Positions 7,511-13,106 of a DNA stretch of 17,075 nt are shown piece after piece. The translations under genes and the position numbers were made by a program. The notes below the pieces were generated by a model. It was not told the origin of the DNA. It saw only the letters and a program-made list of their open reading frames with translations, and made no database searches. The first letter of the stretch is position 1. Each line of letters opens with the position of its first letter. The DNA comes from Cyclobacteriaceae bacterium (GTDB taxonomy: Bacteria; Bacteroidota; Bacteroidia; Cytophagales; Cyclobacteriaceae), in the NCBI GenBank assembly GCA_009885605.1, contig VFKK01000256.1:1-17075 (forward strand), written 5' to 3'.

Positions 7511-8227
7511 TTACTTCTTGATTTGAAGCTTCTTGGTAACAATATTTTTATTGTCCAGGAAAAGCGTGTAGAAATAAATTCCTTCTTTAAACTCAGACAC
7601 ATTGATCGAAAGGCTACTACTTTCAGGATCTAATTCATATTCTGCTATGGGATTACCGATAAAGCTATTGATGGTAATTTTGGCTTTAACTTTAGGATTA
7701 TTGAATTGATAATCAAGCTGCGCTATTCTACTGCTTGGATTAGGATAAACGTCACTCAACTTAATATCCTTATAGTCAAACTCATCTATTTTTTTGTCCG
7801 GATTAGAAACGCTATACCTGGCTTCAACCATAAACGTTTCCCGAATATTTTCAGGATTTACGAAGAACAGGTCAAAACTACCCATCGTTTCTACTATTCC
7901 CATCTCAAACTCCAGATATAAATCTGTCATTATTTCACCGGGCTCCATGGAAATTTTTACTTTGGCAAGATCCCGTTTGGGATCAAAGCATTGTTCTCCG
8001 ATACAGATTCTTACTTTCTGAGATGAACCGACATTTCCTCGGATATTTTTAAGAAAATAGGTTTTGGACTGATTGCTTTCGTTTTGGAGAATGATTGATT
8101 TGCGCTGAGATGAACCTAAATCACCTGAAAACTGAAGGTCTTCACTTAGCACACGAATTTGCTGAGCTTCCGCAATGATCGGGAGAAACAGCAAGAGCCA
8201 TGTAAAAAATAGTAGTAACCGTTTCAT
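7511..8227 (-). CDS. T9SS substrate with type A C-terminal sorting domain
   Basis: This is a 238-residue secreted protein. Residues 1-21 form a signal peptide (MKRLLLFF... ending AEA). Residues 22-155 are beta-rich with a single Cys pair (C75, C80, in ICIGEQC) and no family I recognise. Residues 157-238 are a T9SS type A sorting domain. It opens with the hallmark VYPNPSS, has the strand pattern ITINSFIGNPIAEY, then EGIYFYTLFLDNKN, and ends in KKLQIKK. Such domains direct a protein through the T9SS translocon and are usually removed when the cargo is attached to A-LPS or released. The cargo part is small and lacks catalytic motifs, so a structural or binding role is more likely than an enzyme. 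It is transcribed from its own promoter. Confidence 0.88.
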   Translation of the reverse strand: MKRLLLFFTWLLLFLPIIAEAQQIRVLSEDLQFSGDLGSSQRKSIILQNESNQSKTYFLKNIRGNVGSSQKVRICIGEQCFDPKRDLAKVKISMEPGEIMTDLYLEFEMGIVETMGSFDLFFVNPENIRETFMVEARYSVSNPDKKIDEFDYKDIKLSDVYPNPSSRIAQLDYQFNNPKVKAKITINSFIGNPIAEYELDPESSSLSINVSEFKEGIYFYTLFLDNKNIVTKKLQIKK

Positions 8228-8283
8228 GTAAAATTTTTATCAATAAGCGATTCAGTTGTATTTAACTGTATTCAATATACGTA

Positions 8284-8291
8284 CAAAAATA
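8284..8291 (-). promoter_or_regulatory. -7 promoter element of the T9SS-substrate gene
   Basis: TATTTTTG on the minus strand is a perfect TAnnTTTG, implying a start near 8280 and a leader of about 50 nt. The upstream partner is degenerate: TTTC at 16 nt instead of TTTG. It lies just downstream of a terminator-like hairpin for the preceding gene, as expected for a new unit. Confidence 0.5.
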
Positions 8292-8313
8292 AGCCATTGA
8301 TCATCCCGAAATA

Positions 8314-8346
8314 GAAAAAAGCGGTTAATTGTTGTTAACCTTTTTA
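8314..8346 (-). terminator. Probable terminator of the OstA-like gene
   Basis: On the minus strand GGTTAA and TTAACC pair around a CAACAA loop, flanked by AAAAA before and GCTTTTTT after, 28 nt beyond the stop codon at 8369. The core stem is only 6 bp and AT-rich, so termination may be partial. The A-run and T-run could extend the stem with a small bulge. Confidence 0.5.
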
Positions 8347-8368
8347 AAATTTTTTCTCGGCTCACTCG

Positions 8369-10039
8369 TTAGCCATCAATCTTGTTTCTGAGAACAGGTT
8401 TCAAAACGTTTTTTTGATTTGGCGAACTGCTTTTTTGAAGCTCCTTTTGGATTTCGTCGTCTGTTGGAAGAGGTATTTTTATGTCAGGAATATCGAAAAG
8501 ATTTTTAGCCTCTGGATCAATTTCTTCAGGTTTTCTCCAGGCATTTATAATTTTCATGTCGGGTTTTTCCTCGATTCTCCATTGAAACCCTTCCAACCTG
8601 GAGTTTTCTTCGGTCAGTTTTTGCACCGGAGTAAACTTGCCATCAGGCTTGACTCCATATGTCACACGGCGTATGGCGCCATCCTCAAATACTAATTTGA
8701 TATTAGCACTCAGGGTCCTGTTGACTCCCTGATTCACGGTATCGCCTTCCAACGCAAAATAAAGCGACTCCCCGTTTCCATCGATGTTCAAATGACTTAT
8801 CTGCCCTTCTTTGAAATAAGCCATCATCGATCTTCCTTTCATTTGATTGAAATTAAAAATTGTATCCTGAGTGATAACAAATGCTTTGTCCTTCATAAAT
8901 ACCCGATCCAGCTCCTCATTTGCAATGAAGAAAATCATGCTGTCAGCAGAGATTTGGCTGGTTTGACTCCACATGACAGGATCTTGAAATAATCGAATCG
9001 ATGAATCTGAATAATTGTAAGCCAGGGAATCTGCCACTCCCGAAAGATCTGCTTTGACCAGATTGATCGAGCGGAAAGCCAGCAAAAATTTAGCGGAATC
9101 CGTTTCGCTATCCTGAGAAATCAACGAATCTGCCGTCACGAATAAAGTATCCTTTTCGAAGTATTTTCGAACCAAGGCATTCCCGTGAACAAGGCTGTAT
9201 TTTCGTTCTTCCCAGTACTGGCCTATATCTCCGAAGACCTCAATTTCCCTTGCTTTATTGTAGACGCTTACATTTTCCTTGCCTTCATAGTACGCTTTCT
9301 GTTCATCGTAAAAAAGCTGCTTTGCCTTCACCCTGCTGGTTTCTGACTCCACTATGCCTTCAAAAAACTGAAACTGCTTTTGCTGCGTGTTGTAAAAACT
9401 CCCCTTCTGAGCATCCAGCGTATTTCCTTCTTTCGAAATCAAATTTGTTAGCCCTTTCGTCTCAGCAGTCTTGGGTATGGTCAAATAAACCAGGTAATTG
9501 GTTTTCATCGTATAGTCCGGGTTGACTAAGACGACTTCATCCTCAAACGTAATCCGCTCCAGGCTGACTTCGTACGTCCCACGTTTGCTGGTCAATACAT
9601 TCACAGAATCGACCACTTTCCCGTCGTTGAGGTAATATGCGATGTTGGCAGCGCGGTCATAGTCCAGATTGTCAGTATAAAGCGTTGTCTTTTGATTTGT
9701 AAAAATCACATTAGTCCTCAGCTTGGCAATTTTGGTGTTTCCATCGTATTCCGCATAAGCACTACGGGTCTGAACGGGATCAACCTGATCTACAATTCTC
9801 ACATCCCCGAATAGTCTTGCTTTGTTGGTTTCCCGAAAGAAATGGGCTGAATCACAGAATATAAGAGAGTTTTGATTCTTCATCTGCACTCCGCCTATCA
9901 GCCTTTCAAAGCCCTCTGCACCTTCCAGCAAATCCGCCGATATGATCTCCAAAGTAGAAGATCCTTGCCCCTTCGCTGTAAATGTGACAGCTGAAAGAGA
10001 AAGGAAAAAAATCAGAAAAAGGGAAAGGCTTGATTTCAT
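8369..10039 (-). CDS. OstA-like / LptA-LptD N-domain-like LPS transport protein
   Basis: The 556-residue protein has an N-terminal signal peptide (about 1-24) and an almost entirely beta-strand body. Recurring strand pairs include LFGDVRIVDQ, AYAEYDGNTKIAKL, TLYTDNLDYDRAANIAYYLN, and then GTYEVSLERITFEDEVVL. This is the pattern of OstA/LptA beta-jellyroll domains, in which LPS is handed across the periplasm along a beta groove. E. coli LptA has only about 185 residues. The long form seen here is the usual Bacteroidota OstA-like protein and could build an extended bridge or partner with LptD. The C-terminal 40 residues are polar and probably disordered. It is transcribed away from tilS from a shared 48-bp gap. 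Identification is by fold pattern and wording, so the exact role in LPS export is inferred. Confidence 0.82.
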   Translation of the reverse strand: MKSSLSLFLIFFLSLSAVTFTAKGQGSSTLEIISADLLEGAEGFERLIGGVQMKNQNSLIFCDSAHFFRETNKARLFGDVRIVDQVDPVQTRSAYAEYDGNTKIAKLRTNVIFTNQKTTLYTDNLDYDRAANIAYYLNDGKVVDSVNVLTSKRGTYEVSLERITFEDEVVLVNPDYTMKTNYLVYLTIPKTAETKGLTNLISKEGNTLDAQKGSFYNTQQKQFQFFEGIVESETSRVKAKQLFYDEQKAYYEGKENVSVYNKAREIEVFGDIGQYWEERKYSLVHGNALVRKYFEKDTLFVTADSLISQDSETDSAKFLLAFRSINLVKADLSGVADSLAYNYSDSSIRLFQDPVMWSQTSQISADSMIFFIANEELDRVFMKDKAFVITQDTIFNFNQMKGRSMMAYFKEGQISHLNIDGNGESLYFALEGDTVNQGVNRTLSANIKLVFEDGAIRRVTYGVKPDGKFTPVQKLTEENSRLEGFQWRIEEKPDMKIINAWRKPEEIDPEAKNLFDIPDIKIPLPTDDEIQKELQKSSSPNQKNVLKPVLRNKIDG

Positions 10040-10056
10040 GATGGGACGAATGTGGG

Positions 10057-10088
10057 CAAAATTAGCAGAAAATGATATTTTTGATCAA
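10057..10088 (-). promoter_or_regulatory. Promoter of the OstA-like gene
   Basis: On the minus strand TTG (10088-10086) and TAATTTTG (10064-10057) are 21 nt apart; the latter is a perfect TAnnTTTG. Transcription would start near 10053 with a leader of about 13 nt. The upstream TTG overlaps the first base of the tilS start codon on the opposite strand. Confidence 0.55.
10076..10083 (+). promoter_or_regulatory. -7 promoter element of tilS
   Basis: TATTTTTG is a perfect TAnnTTTG ending 4 nt before the tilS ATG at 10088. If the last G is around position -4, transcription begins at or next to the start codon, making the mRNA leaderless. No TTTG/TTG is visible 17-23 nt upstream. The element faces the divergent OstA-like promoter with only 11 nt between the two -7 boxes. 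Confidence 0.45.
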
Positions 10089-11407
10089 TGATCGAAACTT
10101 TTATCCGGCATATCCGGAGCAAGTCACTTTTGAATTCTGAGAAAACATATCTTTTGGCTTGCAGCGGAGGATTGGATAGCATTTGTCTGGGCACCTTGCT
10201 CAATGAAGCAGGAATCCCTTTTGAAGTCGCCCATGTCAACTTTCGGTTGAGGGAAGAAGAGAGTGACGAGGATGAAGCCTTTGTCAGAAATTGGGCCAAA
10301 TCGATAGAAAAGACTATCCACATTCTTCAACCAGACACTATTTCTTTCGCCAGAGAAAATCAACTTTCTATTCAAATGGCGGCTCGGGAAATCCGATACG
10401 ATTGGTTTGAGAAACTGAGAACTGAGCGAAAGCTTGAAGGAATAATTTTGGCACATCAGGAAGATGATCAGATGGAAACGATCTTCCTCAATCTCCTTCG
10501 AGGCACAGGCATTGAAGGCATATACGGGATGGCAGAGCGCAGGGGTTGGCTGATCAGACCATTACTTTCATTTTCAAGAGCTGAGATACTCGGTTTTGCT
10601 ATTCAAACCAACCTCATGTGGAAAGAGGATAGTTCCAATATCAAAACCAATTACAAACGAAATAAACTTCGAATTCAAGCATTACCTGCACTTTATGAGG
10701 TTGCAAAGGATGCAAAGGCAAATCTTCAAACCAGCTTTTCAAGGCTCAAAGACACCGGAAAAGCCTTTACAACTCTATTCGAAATCTGGAAAAAAGAACA
10801 TGTTAAACTTGAAGATGGCCTGCAAATCCTGCTGATTTCTGAAATCACTACACTTCCCGGTGCTGCTTCCCTGCTCTATTTCTGGCTGCGTCCATTCGGA
10901 TTTAATCCCGGACAAAGCGCCGAAATTTTAGATTCTTCAATTCGAGGAGAAAGCGGAGCCATATTCGAATCCTCCACTCATCTCCTGAATCTTGACAGAG
11001 ATTCATTGATTCTGGCTCCCAAATCCGCCCCGTTTGAACCAGTTGAGATTAACTCAAATGATCTTGAAATTTCTTTACCTGAGGCAAGATTTGATTTACT
11101 CAAGCTGGAGGGACACATCGATCTGGACAAAAATCCTCAAAATGCCATGCTGGACATGGAAAGACTGAGTTTCCCTCTTGCAATAAGAACCTGGGAGGAA
11201 GGCGATCGCTTTATTCCCCTCGGAATGAAAAACAGCAAGAAAATCAGTGACTTTTTAATAGATTTGAAAATGCCTCTGCTAAAGAAAAAAGGCATCAAAG
11301 TGCTGGTTTCCGAAGGCGAAATCGCTTGGGTAATCGGATTAAGAGTAGCAAACTGGGCTAAATGCACAGCGGCAACAAGGAGGATATTATATCTAAAAAA
11401 GCGATAA
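10088..11407 (+). CDS. tilS: tRNA(Ile)-lysidine synthase TilS
   Basis: TilS attaches lysine to C34 of the tRNA-Ile CAU anticodon using ATP, so that it reads AUA instead of AUG. The 439 residues show the N-type PP-loop SGGLDS at 26-31 and VNFRLREEESDEDEAF (50-65). The ATP/Mg motif AHQEDDQMET (122-131) has the first His and both Asp residues of the usual AHHxDDQxET. LLRGTGIEGIYGM, RPLLSFSRAEI and WKEDSSN also match the family. The C-terminal TilS domain is recognisable in RTWEEGDRFIPLGM and in VIGLRVANWAKCTAATRRIL near the end. The ATG at 10088 puts the PP-loop at the normal distance from the N-terminus. A gene for a cNMP-binding domain follows after 3 nt, so the two are probably co-transcribed. 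Confidence 0.96.
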   Translation: MIETFIRHIRSKSLLNSEKTYLLACSGGLDSICLGTLLNEAGIPFEVAHVNFRLREEESDEDEAFVRNWAKSIEKTIHILQPDTISFARENQLSIQMAAREIRYDWFEKLRTERKLEGIILAHQEDDQMETIFLNLLRGTGIEGIYGMAERRGWLIRPLLSFSRAEILGFAIQTNLMWKEDSSNIKTNYKRNKLRIQALPALYEVAKDAKANLQTSFSRLKDTGKAFTTLFEIWKKEHVKLEDGLQILLISEITTLPGAASLLYFWLRPFGFNPGQSAEILDSSIRGESGAIFESSTHLLNLDRDSLILAPKSAPFEPVEINSNDLEISLPEARFDLLKLEGHIDLDKNPQNAMLDMERLSFPLAIRTWEEGDRFIPLGMKNSKKISDFLIDLKMPLLKKKGIKVLVSEGEIAWVIGLRVANWAKCTAATRRILYLKKR

Positions 11408-11410
11408 TTC

Positions 11411-11926
11411 ATGCGTAATCCATTCTCTAAAACATACAATCAGGAGGAACTCGACATGTTCGATTTTCTGGGAGTTATCAAATTTTTTGAGCGACTGAAT
11501 TACAAAGAGATGTCCCGGTTTATCCCTGCAATGCATCATCGCAAATACCTGCGGGATGAAGTTGTGTTTTTCAGCAAGGATCCAAGCCAGGCATTATATC
11601 TGGTGAAAAGAGGTCAGATCAGCCTTACAATAGACATCAAAGACAATTTTGAAACCATTTTAGATATTAACAGAGGCGATGCTTTCGGAGAAAACTCACT
11701 TCTGGAAAATGCAAAAAGAACTTACACCGCAATGATCGTTTCTGAAGAAGCAGACTTGATTGTGATTCCTCATTTTGCAATCCAGGAGATTTTCGACAGC
11801 AATCCAAAAATCAAAGCCAAGATGATGACCTCGCTGGCGGAATATTACAACCAGAACAACCAGAAACTTTTTCGCTCCTATCGTGAGTCTTTCGGGTTTT
11901 TCAGTCTCCGCCAAATGTTTGAATAA
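11411..11926 (+). CDS. Stand-alone cyclic-nucleotide-binding domain protein (Crp-type fold, no HTH)
   Basis: This 171-residue protein has one cNMP-binding beta-roll: DEVVFFSKDPSQALYLVKRGQISL (about 49-72), the INRGDAFGENSLL turn (86-98) and AMIVSEEADLIVIP (107-120). The phosphate-binding cassette keeps Gly93, Glu94 and an Arg at 103. The residues after the Arg are T-Y-T rather than the small S/A of E. coli CRP, so actual cAMP binding is uncertain. After the roll there is a long helix (about 122-158), and the protein ends without a DNA-binding winged helix, so it is not a transcription factor of the CRP type. It may act through a partner protein. It starts 3 nt after tilS with no SD and looks co-transcribed. 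The functional partner is unknown. Confidence 0.8.
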   Translation: MRNPFSKTYNQEELDMFDFLGVIKFFERLNYKEMSRFIPAMHHRKYLRDEVVFFSKDPSQALYLVKRGQISLTIDIKDNFETILDINRGDAFGENSLLENAKRTYTAMIVSEEADLIVIPHFAIQEIFDSNPKIKAKMMTSLAEYYNQNNQKLFRSYRESFGFFSLRQMFE

Positions 11927-12009
11927 TCACTCCAAAAAGGGTTTCTTTCTTCTATCAAAAAAGCAGGCTCCTTGGCAAAGTATTCATAAGGCTGTTTCGA
12001 TTAATACGC

Positions 12010-12038
12010 TTTGTTTGATAACTTAGCATCGCTTTTTG
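12010..12038 (+). promoter_or_regulatory. Probable promoter of mdh
   Basis: Two adjacent TTTG tetramers (12010-12013 and 12014-12017) precede GCTTTTTG (12031-12038), which shares the TTTG half of TAnnTTTG but lacks the TA. Spacing from the first TTTG is 17 nt. A start near 12042 would give about 30 nt of leader. The rest of the 146-bp gap after the cNMP-domain gene holds no clear terminator hairpin that I can see. Confidence 0.35.
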
Positions 12039-12072
12039 TAGCAATAATTAACTCAAAAATCTATATAAAATC

Positions 12073-13008
12073 ATGAGCAAAGTAACCGTAGTTGGGGCAG
12101 GTAACGTAGGTGCTACCTGTGCCGATGTTTTAGCTTATCGCGAAATCGCAGAGGAAATTGTTTTGATCGACATCAAAGAAGGTTTTGCCGAAGGTAAAGC
12201 ACTCGACATCTGGCAGAAAGCCCCTATCAACCAGTACGACAGCAGAACCGTGGGAACCACCGGGGATTACAGCAAAACCGCTAATTCTGATGTGGTTGTA
12301 ATCACCTCCGGCCTTCCGCGTAAGCCGGGAATGACTCGTGATGATCTGATCGTAACCAATGCAGGCATCGTAAAGATGGTGACTGAGAACGTAGTAAAAT
12401 ACTCTCCCAATGCAATCATCATTGTAGTTTCCAACCCTTTGGATGTGATGACTTATCAGGCGCATCTCACTTCAAAACTTCCAAGAAATAAAGTAATTGG
12501 TATGGCAGGAATTCTGGATACAGCCCGTTACAGAGCTTTTCTTGCCGAGGAATTAAACATTTCCGGAAAAGAAATTCAGGCAATCCTGATGGGTGGCCAT
12601 GGCGACACGATGGTTCCACTTCCTCGATACACCACAGTTGCAGGAATTCCCGTGACTGAATTGATTGCAAAAGACAAACTTGATGCAATCATCGAAAGAA
12701 CGAAGTTTGGCGGTGGCGAACTTGTAAAACTAATGGGAACTTCTGCCTGGTATGCTCCCGGAGCTGCTGCTGCGCAGATGGTAGAAGCAATCCTTAAGAA
12801 TCAGAGAAGAGTATTCCCGGTTTGTATCAAACTAGAAGGCGAATACGGAATCGATGATTGCTACCTCGGAGTCCCTGTTATTCTGGGCAAAAACGGTGTG
12901 GAAAAAGTTCTTGAACTTGACCTGAATGCAGAAGAAAAAGCACTTCTTGAAACTTCAAGAGGACATGTGAAAGAAGTAATGAGTGTATTGGACAACCTTT
13001 CTGCTTAA
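12073..13008 (+). CDS. mdh: Malate dehydrogenase (NAD-dependent, LDH-like type)
   Basis: Mdh interconverts malate and oxaloacetate in the TCA cycle. The 311-residue length is typical of the LDH-like bacterial MDH group. The dinucleotide-binding loop GAGNVG is at residues 8-13, and D33 at the end of strand beta-2 (VLIDIKEG) indicates NAD over NADP. The mobile loop SGLPRKPGMTR carries R83 and R89, placing it with MDH rather than LDH. N121 is in SNPLDV, D149 and R152 are in GILDTARYR, and the catalytic His176 is in GGHGDT. The gene has its own probable promoter and a strong downstream hairpin, so it is likely a single-gene unit. Confidence 0.97.
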   Translation: MSKVTVVGAGNVGATCADVLAYREIAEEIVLIDIKEGFAEGKALDIWQKAPINQYDSRTVGTTGDYSKTANSDVVVITSGLPRKPGMTRDDLIVTNAGIVKMVTENVVKYSPNAIIIVVSNPLDVMTYQAHLTSKLPRNKVIGMAGILDTARYRAFLAEELNISGKEIQAILMGGHGDTMVPLPRYTTVAGIPVTELIAKDKLDAIIERTKFGGGELVKLMGTSAWYAPGAAAAQMVEAILKNQRRVFPVCIKLEGEYGIDDCYLGVPVILGKNGVEKVLELDLNAEEKALLETSRGHVKEVMSVLDNLSA

Positions 13009-13027
13009 TATTATCCCTCTATTATTC

Positions 13028-13076
13028 AGACCTAAGATTCTCAGATTTTGCTTGAGTTTCTTAGGTCTCATTTTTG
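13028..13076 (+). terminator. Hairpin terminator of mdh overlapping the next promoter
   Basis: Twenty nucleotides after the mdh stop, AGACCTAAGA (13028-13037) pairs perfectly with TCTTAGGTCT (13059-13068), and CTCA/TGAG can extend the stem inward around a 9-nt loop. The stem is followed by CATTTTTGT, a short U-tract. The U-tract is interrupted after five residues, so efficiency may be moderate. The same bases form the promoter candidate for the following gene. Confidence 0.65.
13047..13076 (+). promoter_or_regulatory. Promoter candidate of the propeller-protein gene
   Basis: TTTG (13047-13050) and CATTTTTG (13069-13076) are 18 nt apart; the second differs from TAnnTTTG only in its first base. 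Transcription would start near 13080. That excludes the upstream TTG at 13074 as a start codon and favours the GTG at 13107. Confidence 0.5.
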
Positions 13077-13106
13077 TATCGTAATCTTAGTACAATCCTC
13101 GGATCT

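Noticed and set aside
10036..10456. Two minus-strand open frames opposite the start of tilS
   Set aside because: They are antisense to the well-supported TilS N-terminal domain. Their translations are low in structure and rich in Ser/Leu, as expected for shadow frames.
11927..12009. Searched for a terminator or small RNA between the cNMP-domain gene and mdh
   Set aside because: There are T-rich and A-rich patches and repeated AGGCT pentamers in direct orientation, but no hairpin that would fold convincingly.
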